From Bacteroidota bacterium (lineage in GTDB: Bacteria > Bacteroidota > Bacteroidia > Flavobacteriales > Flavobacteriaceae), in assembly GCA_024279425.1 (NCBI GenBank), contig JAJRRO010000031.1, forward strand, positions 1 through 64,000: 64,000 nucleotides of DNA, given 5' to 3'. A program made the position numbers and the translations under genes. The notes below the pieces were generated by a model, which was not told where the DNA came from, ran no database searches, and was given only the letters and a program-made list of their open reading frames with translations. This document shows positions 53,421-61,848 of this stretch, in pieces. The number at the start of each line of letters is the position of its first letter. Positions within the stretch are counted from its first letter, which is position 1.

Positions 53421-55379
53421 ATGAGAAAAGCGTGGAAGGTATTAAAGTACTTATTGTTGGGCGTTTTGGCTATTCTAGTCGTAGGCTATGCTGTAATCTA
53501 TTTGAGCAAAAAAAGTAAATCGAATAGCAATATGGAACTTTTAGGAGTAGAGGCGCCTACCCTAGAGCAGACTGGTATTTCTTATAGGGATTTGAACAAG
53601 AACGGAAAAATGGACCCCTACGAAAATCCGAATGCGAGCATTGATGCTAGAGTAAACGACTTGGTAGGTCAAATGAATTTGGAAGAAAAAGCGGGTTCAA
53701 TGTACATTACTATGATCGGAACCACACCAGATGGCAAGCCTATGGAAACTCCGGTTCTGTCAACCGAACCTATTAATATAATGATGTCTTTTATGCTGCC
53801 ATCGAACTCGGAAATGATTGCTAAAAAGAAAATGAACAGCTTCAATATTCTAGCTTCTATCGATGCCGATAAGCAGGCAAAATATAACAATACGATACAA
53901 AAAATGGCCGAGCGTACCCGGCTTGGCATTCCCATCACTATAGCCTCAGACCCTAGACATGGTACGGAAAATAATCCGGGAGCAGCTCTTTTTACTCCTT
54001 CATTTTCGCAATGGCCCAGTTCATTGGGCTTAGCGGCTACAAGGGATACCCTTTTGGTTAGGGAATTTGGTGATATTGCTCGCCAAGAATACAATGCTGT
54101 CGGTATTCGCCTGGCTCTGCACCCCATGGCGGATTTGGCCACAGAACCACGTTGGGGCCGAGCCAATGGCACTTTTGGTGAAGATGCATATCTGTCGGCA
54201 ATAATGACAAAGGCATACGTCTTAGGTTTTCAAGGAGATTCCTTGGACGCGAACAGTGTGGCCTGTATGACCAAGCACTTTTCTGGAGGTGGGCCCCAAA
54301 AAGATGGTGAGGACGCGCATTTCCCTTATGGAAAGGAACAAGTTTATCCTGGAGATAATTTCGATTATCATGTCATTCCTTTTACAGAAGGAGCTTTTGA
54401 GGCCCATACCGCCCAAATTATGCCCTATTATGGCATTCCAGTGGATCAAACCACTGAAAATGTCGCTTTTGGTTTCAATAGGGATATCATCCAAGGGCTA
54501 CTTCGGGATTCGTTGAATTTTCAAGGTGTTGTCTGTACAGACTGGAATATTATTTCGGACTCCAAAATAGGAGAAGGTCGTGCCTGGGGCGTTGAAAATT
54601 TAACACCCAAGGAACGCATAAAAAAGGTACTCGACGCGGGTTGTGACCAGTTTGGTGGAGAAAATAATCCGGAATTAATCATTGAATTGGTGAAGGAAGG
54701 TCTGCTTGATGAGAAAAGACTGGATATTTCTGTAAAACGAATAATGATAGACAAATTTCGTCTAGGGCTTTTTGACAATCCATATGTGGATGAAAAAATG
54801 GCAAATAAAATTACCAGTAAGGCCGAATTTATAACTAAAGGAAAAATCGCCCAAGGCAAATCCATGGTTCTGCTTAAAAACGAAGGGGTGCTACCTTTGA
54901 AAAAAGGAACCAAGATATATGTAGAGGGAATGGTTGATCCAGAGGTTTTCGCCACTCAGGGAAGTTTAGTGAAAAATCCTGAAGATGCCGATGTAATCGT
55001 AAAAAGGATACGGACACCTTTCGATGAACGATCTGAATATTTTTTGGAAAGCTTTTTCCATCAAGGACGTCTTTACTATTCTGAGGAAGAGAAAAAAGAA
55101 ATATTGGATATGATTTCACAAAAACCATCCATAGTTGTTGCCAATTTGGAACGTCCTGCAATCCTAACTGAAATTGCCCAAACGAGTGGTGCTCTTTTTG
55201 CAGAATTCGGCACTAGTGATGAAGTATTGGTCGATGTCCTATTCGGAAAAATAAACCCTTCAGGGAAATTGCCCTTTGAGTTACCAGCGTCATGGGAAGC
55301 CGTTGAAAACCAAAAGGAAGATGTACCTTATGATTCTAAAGACCCTTTATATCCTTTCGGACATGGATTAAGTTATTGA
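53421..55379 (+). CDS. glycoside hydrolase family 3 beta-glucosidase-like protein
   Basis: 652 residues with an N-terminal membrane anchor or signal (LLLGVLAILVVGYAVIYL). GH3 signatures: LVGQMNLEEKAGSMY, IASDPRHG, MADLATEPRWGRANGTFGED, ACMTKHFSGGGPQKDGEDAHFPYG, and the nucleophile Asp in FQGVVCTDWNII. The C-terminal (alpha/beta)6 domain ends PLYPFGHGLSY, and the usual fibronectin-III domain is missing because the gene stops there. It probably trims beta-linked glucose or xylose from oligosaccharides outside the cytoplasm. Two operators upstream suggest control by the divergent NUDIX regulator. Confidence 0.93.
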   Translation: MRKAWKVLKYLLLGVLAILVVGYAVIYLSKKSKSNSNMELLGVEAPTLEQTGISYRDLNKNGKMDPYENPNASIDARVNDLVGQMNLEEKAGSMYITMIGTTPDGKPMETPVLSTEPINIMMSFMLPSNSEMIAKKKMNSFNILASIDADKQAKYNNTIQKMAERTRLGIPITIASDPRHGTENNPGAALFTPSFSQWPSSLGLAATRDTLLVREFGDIARQEYNAVGIRLALHPMADLATEPRWGRANGTFGEDAYLSAIMTKAYVLGFQGDSLDANSVACMTKHFSGGGPQKDGEDAHFPYGKEQVYPGDNFDYHVIPFTEGAFEAHTAQIMPYYGIPVDQTTENVAFGFNRDIIQGLLRDSLNFQGVVCTDWNIISDSKIGEGRAWGVENLTPKERIKKVLDAGCDQFGGENNPELIIELVKEGLLDEKRLDISVKRIMIDKFRLGLFDNPYVDEKMANKITSKAEFITKGKIAQGKSMVLLKNEGVLPLKKGTKIYVEGMVDPEVFATQGSLVKNPEDADVIVKRIRTPFDERSEYFLESFFHQGRLYYSEEEKKEILDMISQKPSIVVANLERPAILTEIAQTSGALFAEFGTSDEVLVDVLFGKINPSGKLPFELPASWEAVENQKEDVPYDSKDPLYPFGHGLSY

Positions 55380-56533
55380 GATTTACCGGTAATCTTTTGG
55401 ATAAATCCCACTTCTTCCGATGAATAAGGGGTTCCATCTTTACGTAATATATCGTGATGCCAGGTTTTAGGCTCACTCGTGAAGGTGGAATCCCAGCTTT
55501 TCCATGGATAAATTGTGTTGCTTTTGCCTGAAACGAAACCCCAATTTATAGCTGCTATTTTGTCTTTCTTGAAAATAGGCATTACAGCTTCGAATGTATT
55601 GCCGACACCTCGGGCCAAATATTCGGTACATACAAGTGGTCGGCCATATTTCTTAAGTTCTGTGATTTTTCTCCGAACATCGTTCATCTTTCCATCGTAG
55701 GCGTGAAAAGAAATCACATCTGAATTCTCAATCATATATTTATCAATTTCCGGCAAGTTGCCTGGATTGCCCCAGTCATCTATGTTGCCGCGCCAGATGC
55801 CGCACGTCAAAGGCTGTTTTGGATTAACTTCCCTTACCCATCCTATTACTTTCTTCAACAAAATCAGTGAATATTTCTGCTTATCCTTTACCTCAAGCTC
55901 TCTCCTACCTGGCTGTCCTGCAACATTATCTGGTTCATTATAAACATCCCAAAGCAATACCCGCTCATCGTTCGCAAAATGTCCTGTAACTCCTTTTATG
56001 TAACTCTCCAACTCTTGGTGCCTGGTTGTATCAGCCAAAATCTCGGCTCCTGGAGCTTGTACCCATCCAGAATTATGTACATGAGGAATAGGCTCAGGTT
56101 GTTTCCCTAACTTCGGGATTGGATGCCACACGTCATCCAATAAAACGAACATGGTCTTGATGTAATAGGCCTCTGCCAAGGAAAGATAGGTGTCCAAACG
56201 GTCAAGAAATCCAACGGAATCTTGCTTCCACAATAGATTATGAAGATATACGCGATGCAGGTTCATGCCCAAATCGGCTGACCATTTTAATTCCCTGTTG
56301 ATGGTCTCCGAATCAAAAGTGTCTTCTTGCCAAAATTCCAATTGGTTTATTGAAGTACTGGGATTAAAATTAGCCCCTACCAACCAAGGTTGTTCGCTAT
56401 ACCAGTCCCAGGTCTTCTGCTTTGACCACGGCTTCGCGTTTTTTGTGGTTTCCTCACTCCTCGTTTCTTTGTTTTTTACATCTTTACATGTAATGGCCAA
56501 GATTGCCAAAATCATCAGAAGTACTCTTTTCAT
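55373..56533 (-). CDS. GH5-like glycoside hydrolase lipoprotein
   Basis: 386 residues with a lipoprotein signal (RVLLMILAILAITC, Cys at about 16). A TIM-barrel hydrolase of clan GH-A: PWLVGANFNPSTSINQLEFW at the start, LGMNLHRVYLHNLLW, the acid-base Glu in LLWDVYNEPDN and the nucleophile Glu in PLVCTEYLARG. Relatives are called cellulase or 1,4-beta-xylanase without proof; substrate uncertain. It converges on the GH3 gene with a 7-base overlap of their ends, so the two form a small glycoside-degrading pair. It lies 15 bases after the DUF3307 gene and may be read through from it. Confidence 0.85.
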   Translation of the reverse strand: MKRVLLMILAILAITCKDVKNKETRSEETTKNAKPWSKQKTWDWYSEQPWLVGANFNPSTSINQLEFWQEDTFDSETINRELKWSADLGMNLHRVYLHNLLWKQDSVGFLDRLDTYLSLAEAYYIKTMFVLLDDVWHPIPKLGKQPEPIPHVHNSGWVQAPGAEILADTTRHQELESYIKGVTGHFANDERVLLWDVYNEPDNVAGQPGRRELEVKDKQKYSLILLKKVIGWVREVNPKQPLTCGIWRGNIDDWGNPGNLPEIDKYMIENSDVISFHAYDGKMNDVRRKITELKKYGRPLVCTEYLARGVGNTFEAVMPIFKKDKIAAINWGFVSGKSNTIYPWKSWDSTFTSEPKTWHHDILRKDGTPYSSEEVGFIQKITGKSQ

Positions 56534-56548
56534 AGTTTCACCTTTGTG

Positions 56549-57247
56549 TTATCCGAGACCAGTATATATAATTCCAGCACTAATGGCAATGCCAAAACTA
56601 AGCAATGTCCCGATTAAAATATATTCAGTAAGTTTTCGATTGTTACCTTCCTTTAGATCATTGAAGCGAAATACCGATTTAGCTGCAATCAATAACCCTA
56701 TGGCATCCCATCTTCCCAAAATAACGAATATAAACACAAAAAGACGTTCAATAATGCCAATATACTTTCCCGCATTGGGCAAGGACTTGTGGTCTAATTC
56801 AATCTTTTGGGACATTCCTTCCAATAACTTGCCCATAATGATTGCTGCTGGAAAACTAACAAATACCAATGCAGTTACTAAAGGCCAATCTATATTTTCA
56901 ATTAGAAAAATGGTATGTTCCATTATATTTTCATGGTATGCGCAAGCGTACAGAACGACGAGGTGTAATAACTGATCTATAAAAAACGGAATGCTTTTGT
57001 TCTTGAGAAGAGGTGTCACATAGAGTTTTCCGAGGTCTATAAAGTAGTGTGATACCATTATGATCAAAGCCAATTTCCAATAGCTCAAATCCCATAACAA
57101 GACCATACTAACCACAAAATGTACTACAATATGCAGGTACAGATACTTGGATGTTATTTTATTGGCTTCTTTGTGAGTTACCCATCGTGTAGTTTGAAAT
57201 AAAAAATCCCCTAAAAGGTGGGCTAAAAAGAGTTTGGTAAATAGCAT
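56549..57247 (-). CDS. DUF3307 family polytopic membrane protein
   Basis: 232 residues with about six to seven membrane helices. LAHLLGDFLFQTTRWVTHKEA is the characteristic DUF3307 start (H-x2-GDF-x-x-Q), then HIVVHFVVSMVLL, MVSHYFIDLGKLY and FFIDQLLHLVVLY with intramembrane His/Asp pairs reminiscent of a metal or hydrolase site. Function unknown. Its ATG shares a base with the stop of the SatD-like gene (TAATG), so the two are translated together. Such pairs seem to recur in other bacteria. Confidence 0.85.
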   Translation of the reverse strand: MLFTKLFLAHLLGDFLFQTTRWVTHKEANKITSKYLYLHIVVHFVVSMVLLWDLSYWKLALIIMVSHYFIDLGKLYVTPLLKNKSIPFFIDQLLHLVVLYACAYHENIMEHTIFLIENIDWPLVTALVFVSFPAAIIMGKLLEGMSQKIELDHKSLPNAGKYIGIIERLFVFIFVILGRWDAIGLLIAAKSVFRFNDLKEGNNRKLTEYILIGTLLSFGIAISAGIIYTGLG

Positions 57248-57858
57248 TATTCTTCAATTTCATTAATGGTCTCCTCGTAATATGCCAAAAGTTCCCGAAC
57301 CAAGTCCAATCGTGCCCTTTTCTGGCGTTGGCTAATCGCTGATTGCTTTATATAGAGCTCTTCTGCCAACATTTGTTGGGAAGCATTCGGATTTCTCAGA
57401 TTCATTGATACTATCTCCGCTGAAACCGGACTCCAATTATCCATAAAATTCAAGGCCATTTTTAATAGTAAATTAAATGTTTTATCATATTTTTCATCAC
57501 CAGTTGCGAGCATTAAATTTGCCTTATTCTTCTTTAATCTTTCCAACCCTCTTCCTGATCGCTGATATGCTGTTCCGTTTGATTCGCTTACACTGTGACC
57601 GACATGGCTTTCATCACCAATTCCGATACTCAGTCTAATATCCAATCCTTTTACAGACCTCATCAATGCTTTCAATTGAATGGCTGCTTGTAAAGCATCG
57701 GCGGTTGCTATTCTTAGCTGAACTTCATCTCCACGATAAATCTCCCAAACTGAAGGTGAATTTCCCCAGTTAGACAGATAGGTCTTTAGTTTTGTCATCC
57801 ATTCCGATGCACTATATTTTGCCGAATTAATAATATCCCCCGTGATTATCGCAATCAT
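57247..57858 (-). CDS. SatD-like protein: cyclase-like domain plus helix-turn-helix
   Basis: 203 residues. The N-terminal part (about 1-130) shows AIITGDIINSAKYS, IYRGDEVQLRI, AIQLKALM and RLSIGIGDESHVGH, the pattern of the SatD family. The order Asp-Ile, then Gly-Asp-Glu, then Ser-Ile-Gly-Ile-Gly resembles GGDEF and class III cyclase palm domains. The C-terminal part (ASQQMLAEELYIKQSAISQRQKRAR) is a helix-turn-helix. It is coupled to the DUF3307 membrane gene. I infer a nucleotide-sensing or nucleotide-making regulator; its biochemical function is not known to me. Repeated boxes upstream suggest autoregulation. Confidence 0.72.
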   Translation of the reverse strand: MIAIITGDIINSAKYSASEWMTKLKTYLSNWGNSPSVWEIYRGDEVQLRIATADALQAAIQLKALMRSVKGLDIRLSIGIGDESHVGHSVSESNGTAYQRSGRGLERLKKNKANLMLATGDEKYDKTFNLLLKMALNFMDNWSPVSAEIVSMNLRNPNASQQMLAEELYIKQSAISQRQKRARLDLVRELLAYYEETINEIEE

Positions 57859-57862
57859 ATAA

Positions 57863-57908
57863 TATAAGTTAAAATGCTAATATATAAAATTATAAGTATA
57901 TATGCTAA
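57863..57908 (-). promoter_or_regulatory. repeated boxes upstream of the SatD-like/DUF3307 operon
   Basis: Two 18-base copies, TATAAGTTAAAATGCTAA (57863-57880) and TATAAGTATATATGCTAA (57891-57908), 15 of 18 identical and offset 28 bases. A shortened third, TATAAGCTAA, is at 57919-57928. They start 5 bases before the ATG of the SatD-like gene and could be binding sites for its helix-turn-helix. The region is extremely AT-rich, so chance similarity must be kept in mind. Confidence 0.5.
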
Positions 57909-57968
57909 TATTTTAAAGTATAAGCTAAAAAAGGAATATATTGGTTTAAACACTATTGAATCTCCTTA

Positions 57969-58421
57969 TTAAAACCAACGTCTTACCTGTTTGCTATACT
58001 GTTGATATTCCTTTCCGAACATAGCTGTCAGGGCTTCCTCCTCCGGGAAGATTTGAAATTTGTTCATATACCCCACAAAACCTGCCGCCAATAAAGTATT
58101 AAAAGCATTACCAAGCCATAGTCCTCAAGCCAATAATAGCAGCAACAAGGCCAAATACAAAGGGTTTCTCGAAAATTTATAGACTCCATCAGTCACCAAT
58201 TTTGAAACTTTGGACGGTGATCTTGGATCAATTGTGGTCTTAGACCTAAAAAATTGAAGTACGGAAATGAGCGTAATCAATATGGCACTACCCAATAGGG
58301 TAAATATCAAATATTTACTTCCAAAAAATTCAAACTCGCCTATGGGCAAATACTTTGACAAAAACCACATCAGCCCTAAAAAAATAACAAAAATGAGGAG
58401 CGGTGGTAGTTTTAACTTCAT
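57969..58421 (-). pseudogene. isoprenylcysteine carboxyl methyltransferase-family gene with one in-frame stop
   Basis: A 151-codon frame starting MKLKLPPLLIFVIFLGLMWF and ending QQYSKQVRRWF, interrupted only by TGA at 58125-58127. The upstream part has membrane helices and VTDGVYKFSRNPLYLALLLL, the SAM-binding RNPxYL motif of small ICMT/PEMT-type methyltransferases. The downstream part (GLWLGNAFNTLLAAGFVGY, MNKFQIFPEEEAL, FGKEYQQYSKQV) is the rest of the same family. The stop sits where Trp (TGG) is expected, so a single G to A change broke it. Everything else is preserved, suggesting a recent loss or a sequencing error. Confidence 0.8.
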
Positions 58422-58590
58422 TGTACAACAAATTATTAGCAAATAAAATTACTATTTTTACTCCATTAAATGCCCTACCAAATCTTTTCCGGACTTTTGT
58501 ATCTATGCAAATTCCATAACCCTTAAATATTCAAAGGCATTTCTAAATTTAGAGATCAATAAATCGATTACTAAAATTACAATTGGAGAA

Positions 58591-59166
58591 ATGAAATTGG
58601 TTTTCGCCACACATAACCAGAATAAGGTAAAAGAGGTGCAGGAAATGTTCCCAACCCAAATAACACTTTTATCCTTGAATGATATTGATTGCACTGAAGA
58701 TATCCCCGAAACGGCCCACACTTTGGAAGGGAATGCAATTCTCAAAGCTGATTATGTTTTCAAAAAATATGGTTATCCCTGTTTTGCTGATGATACAGGA
58801 TTGCTGGTAGATGCACTGAATGGTGCTCCAGGTGTATATTCAGCCCGCTACGCTGGCGAACAAAGAGATGCAGGGGACAATGTACACAAGCTATTGGAAG
58901 AATTGAAAGGATACGCAAAAAGGACGGCCAGATTTGAGACCGTAATAGCCTTAAACCTTAACGATGAACAACATTTGTTCATGGGACAGGTCCAAGGTGA
59001 GATCACTACAAAAAAGAGTGGACAAAAAGGGTTTGGATATGATCCTATTTTCAGGCCAAAAGGCTACCACCAGACCTTTGCCGAACTACCCCTCGCAATT
59101 AAAAACAAAATTAGCCACCGCGGCAAAGCTATAAATCAATTAGTTACCTATTTAAACAGCTTGTAA
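58591..59166 (+). CDS. rdgB: non-canonical purine NTP pyrophosphatase (ITPase)
   Basis: 191 residues. LVFATHNQNKVKEVQEMFP and DIPETAHTLEGNAILKADYV, CFADDTGLLVDALNGAPGVYSARYAG, GQKGFGYDPIFRPKGYHQTFAEL and KISHRGKA are the Ham1/RdgB signature motifs. It hydrolyses dITP, ITP and XTP to keep damaged purines out of nucleic acids. Intact and of normal length. It is followed after one base by the DUF4337-like gene. Confidence 0.97.
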   Translation: MKLVFATHNQNKVKEVQEMFPTQITLLSLNDIDCTEDIPETAHTLEGNAILKADYVFKKYGYPCFADDTGLLVDALNGAPGVYSARYAGEQRDAGDNVHKLLEELKGYAKRTARFETVIALNLNDEQHLFMGQVQGEITTKKSGQKGFGYDPIFRPKGYHQTFAELPLAIKNKISHRGKAINQLVTYLNSL

Positions 59167-59167
59167 T

Positions 59168-59812
59168 ATGCTACATGATGAAAAAAACAAGAAGACAATG
59201 GAAGTATCCGTGGCATCAGAAAATGCCGAGGCCATTGGAGGAGTTTTGATTGCATTTTTTGCAGCTCTTATGGCAATCTCCCAAATGGTCAATGGCGAAT
59301 TAGAGGAAGACATGATGATTGCCCACAATAAGGTCTCCAATTATTCCAATTGGTATCAATCAAAAAGTATCAAAGGAAGTTTAAGGGAGAGTGAACTTAA
59401 CTATCTCGAAACGATATTAGGCACCACAATGGTTTCTGAAAATGAAAAAGCCACTATTCTTAACAAAATTCAAGGAACAAAGGATAAAATCAAAAAGTAT
59501 AACGCTGAAAAAAAGGAAATACTTGTTGGCTCATCCAATATCCCAAAAGAAGAGTGGGCTCAAGACTTGGATGGTGAAATGGGAGTGATCGTTGGCGTCA
59601 ACGAATGGAGAAAATTAGCTATAGAATATGATATTGCCACTAAAAAATTTGACATTGGCATGCTTTTTTTCCAGATCAGTATTGTCCTAGGTGCTGTCTG
59701 TATTATCATTTATGATAACGCCAGATTACAGAAATGGTTCATTAAATTAATGGTTATTTTTGGCTTATTAGGTATTGCATTGTCTACATACGGCTATACT
59801 TTGGCACCATAA
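59168..59812 (+). CDS. DUF4337-like membrane protein
   Basis: 214 residues with an N-terminal membrane helix (IGGVLIAFFAALMAISQMV), a central helical coiled-coil part (about 50-150) and two C-terminal helices (GMLFFQISIVLGAVCIIIY and KLMVIFGLLGIALSTYGYTL). The layout and the start ENAEAIGGVLIAFFAALMAIS suggest the DUF4337 family; function unknown. It begins one base after the rdgB stop, so both are likely on one transcript. Confidence 0.72.
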   Translation: MLHDEKNKKTMEVSVASENAEAIGGVLIAFFAALMAISQMVNGELEEDMMIAHNKVSNYSNWYQSKSIKGSLRESELNYLETILGTTMVSENEKATILNKIQGTKDKIKKYNAEKKEILVGSSNIPKEEWAQDLDGEMGVIVGVNEWRKLAIEYDIATKKFDIGMLFFQISIVLGAVCIIIYDNARLQKWFIKLMVIFGLLGIALSTYGYTLAP

Positions 59813-59853
59813 ACGTAAAGTGCCTCGCAAAATCCCATATAAATAAATAATAG

Positions 59854-59861
59854 TACCTTTG
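59854..59861 (+). promoter_or_regulatory. -7 promoter element of the DEAD-box helicase gene
   Basis: TACCTTTG (TAnnTTTG). The -33 position is not TTTG. Initiation near 59867 would leave a leader of about 104 bases before the helicase ATG. Confidence 0.5.
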
Positions 59862-59867
59862 CGCCTT

Positions 59868-59970
59868 TAATAATTGCCGCCGGTATGGCAGGTGTTGCGC
59901 TGAGTCTAATGGGTTATGTACGATAATCGCTCTATACAACACACATATTTGCGATTAAGTAACACACATT
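59868..59970 (+). promoter_or_regulatory. long leader of the helicase gene, candidate cis-regulatory RNA
   Basis: A leader of about 100 bases whose first half (59876-59925) is much richer in GC than its surroundings and can fold, for example TGCC...GGCA around GCCGGTAT and GCGC/GCGC pairing. It also encodes a short frame MAGVALSLMGYVR ending in TAA. DEAD-box helicases of this type are commonly cold-induced, and long structured leaders are usual for such genes. Whether RNA structure or the mini-frame matters is open. Confidence 0.4.
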
Positions 59971-61773
59971 ATGACAAAATTTGAAGCACTCGGACTGCAG
60001 AAGTCCTTATTGGATGCTGTGACCGATTTGGGGTTTGAAAGCCCATCTGAAGTCCAGGAAAAAACGATTCCCATTTTATTGGAAGGCGAAACCGATTTGG
60101 TTGCCCTGGCCCAAACAGGAACTGGAAAAACGGCTGCGTTTGGTTTTCCCCTGATTCAAAAAATAGATAGCACTAGTAGAACCACACAAGGGTTGATCCT
60201 ATCCCCTACCCGGGAACTTTGTTTGCAGCTCACCAACGAACTCAAATTGTACGCAAAGTATGAGAAGAGCATCAATGTAGTTGCAATTTATGGAGGGGCA
60301 AGCATTACAGACCAAGCAAGACAGGTAAAAAAGGGGGCACAGATCGTTGTTGCGACCCCAGGTCGTATGAAAGATATGATCAATCGGGGATTGGTCAACA
60401 TTGGCAAAATCGACTATTGCATTTTGGATGAAGCCGATGAAATGTTGAACATGGGCTTTTTTGAAGATATAAAGGATATTCTTTCAAATACACCGAAGGA
60501 AAAATCCACTTGGCTATTTTCCGCTACCATGCCTAAGGAAGTATCGGTAATAGCAAAAAAATTCATGCATAGCCCACAAGAGATTACCATAGGCGATAAA
60601 AACTCAGGGGCAACAACAGTTCGACACGAATACTACGTTGTAGGTGGTAGGGATAGGTACCCCGCTTTAAAAAGATTGGCGGATACCAATCCTGATATTT
60701 TTTCAGTCATTTTCTGTAGAACCAAAAGAGATACCCAAAAAGTTGCCGAAAAATTAATTGAAGATGGGTACAATGCAGGTGCTCTGCATGGGGATTTAAG
60801 CCAAAACCAGAGAGATTTGGTAATGAATTCCTTCCGTAAGAAACAAATCCAGATGCTAGTTGCTACCGATGTGGCAGCACGTGGGATAGACGTTGAGGAT
60901 ATCACTCATGTAATAAATTACCAATTACCCGATGAAATCGAAACCTATACGCACCGTAGTGGCCGAACTGGCCGTGCCGGTAAATCGGGTATTTCAATGG
61001 TTATTGTTACCAGAAGTGAGTTGCGTAAAATAAAAGCCATTGAAAATAAGATAAAGCAAAAGTTCGTTGCCAAAACAATTCCTACGGGAATGGAAATTTG
61101 CGAGATACAGCTTTATCATTTGGCCAATAAAATAAAGGATACGGAAATTAATGAAGAGGTAGAAAACTTTTTACCCGCCATTAATGACGTATTTCAAGGA
61201 ATAGACCGTGAAGAACTTATTAAAAAAATAGTTTCAGTAGAATTTACTAGATTCTATAATTATTACAATAAGACCAGGGATTTGAATATCCAGGACTCTG
61301 GAGAACGACGTGAACGAAGAGGTGAACGCGGGGGAGACGTTCCAACCAGTGGCTCTGTTCGTTACTTCATTAATGTCGGGGAAAAAGATGGTTATGATTG
61401 GATGTCGCTGAAAGATTTTATTCGAGATACCGTTGATCTTGGAAAAGATGATGTTTTTAAGGTTGATGTAAAAGATAGTTTTTCATTCTTCAATACAGAT
61501 GCTGACGTAACTGAAAGAATCTTGTCGACGTTCACCGAATTCAAAGTAGACGGAAGGTTTGTAAACGTTGAAGTATCCAAAAATCCGGGTGGCGGAGGTG
61601 GTCGTGGAAGAAGGGATAGAAAAAAAGGTTCCTTTGAAAGGAGTGGTGAACGTGGTTCGAGCAGCCGAAGAGACCGTGGGTCTTCCAGAAAGAGAAACGA
61701 AAAAAGATCATCTGGTGGCAATTCCCCCTATTCGGGTAAGAGAAGAGGAGAAAGAAAAAGTGATTTCTTTTAG
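59971..61773 (+). CDS. DEAD-box ATP-dependent RNA helicase with DbpA-type RNA-binding domain
   Basis: 600 residues. Q motif SPSEVQEKTIP, motif I AQTGTGKTAA, motif Ia PTRELCLQL, motif II LDEADEML, motif III SATMP, motif V ATDVAARGIDV and motif VI HRSGRTGRAGK are all intact. After a linker, residues about 465-530 (VRYFINVGEKDGYDWMSLKDFIRD ... RFVNVEVSKN) form a DbpA-like RNA-binding domain, followed by an Arg/Gly/Ser/Lys-rich tail (GGGGRGRRDRKKGSF ... SRKRNEKRSSGG), a disordered RNA-binding region. It should unwind structured RNA, perhaps in ribosome assembly or the cold response. Confidence 0.96.
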   Translation: MTKFEALGLQKSLLDAVTDLGFESPSEVQEKTIPILLEGETDLVALAQTGTGKTAAFGFPLIQKIDSTSRTTQGLILSPTRELCLQLTNELKLYAKYEKSINVVAIYGGASITDQARQVKKGAQIVVATPGRMKDMINRGLVNIGKIDYCILDEADEMLNMGFFEDIKDILSNTPKEKSTWLFSATMPKEVSVIAKKFMHSPQEITIGDKNSGATTVRHEYYVVGGRDRYPALKRLADTNPDIFSVIFCRTKRDTQKVAEKLIEDGYNAGALHGDLSQNQRDLVMNSFRKKQIQMLVATDVAARGIDVEDITHVINYQLPDEIETYTHRSGRTGRAGKSGISMVIVTRSELRKIKAIENKIKQKFVAKTIPTGMEICEIQLYHLANKIKDTEINEEVENFLPAINDVFQGIDREELIKKIVSVEFTRFYNYYNKTRDLNIQDSGERRERRGERGGDVPTSGSVRYFINVGEKDGYDWMSLKDFIRDTVDLGKDDVFKVDVKDSFSFFNTDADVTERILSTFTEFKVDGRFVNVEVSKNPGGGGGRGRRDRKKGSFERSGERGSSSRRDRGSSRKRNEKRSSGGNSPYSGKRRGERKSDFF

Positions 61774-61848
61774 TTAATTGTATATTAAAAATATGGCCAC
61801 ACCCATTTTTGACTTTGATTAGTGTCTTTTTATTCGGATTTTAGACCA

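Noticed and set aside
58125-58127. TGA as a recoded codon (selenocysteine or Trp)
   Set aside because: No hairpin of the SECIS type was recognised after it, no reason for Sec in a membrane helix, and other genes here use TGG for Trp. A nonsense mutation is simpler.
61392-61777. Frames overlapping the helicase tail on both strands
   Set aside because: They are shadows of the Arg/Gly-rich repeats of the helicase C-terminus and show low-complexity translations.
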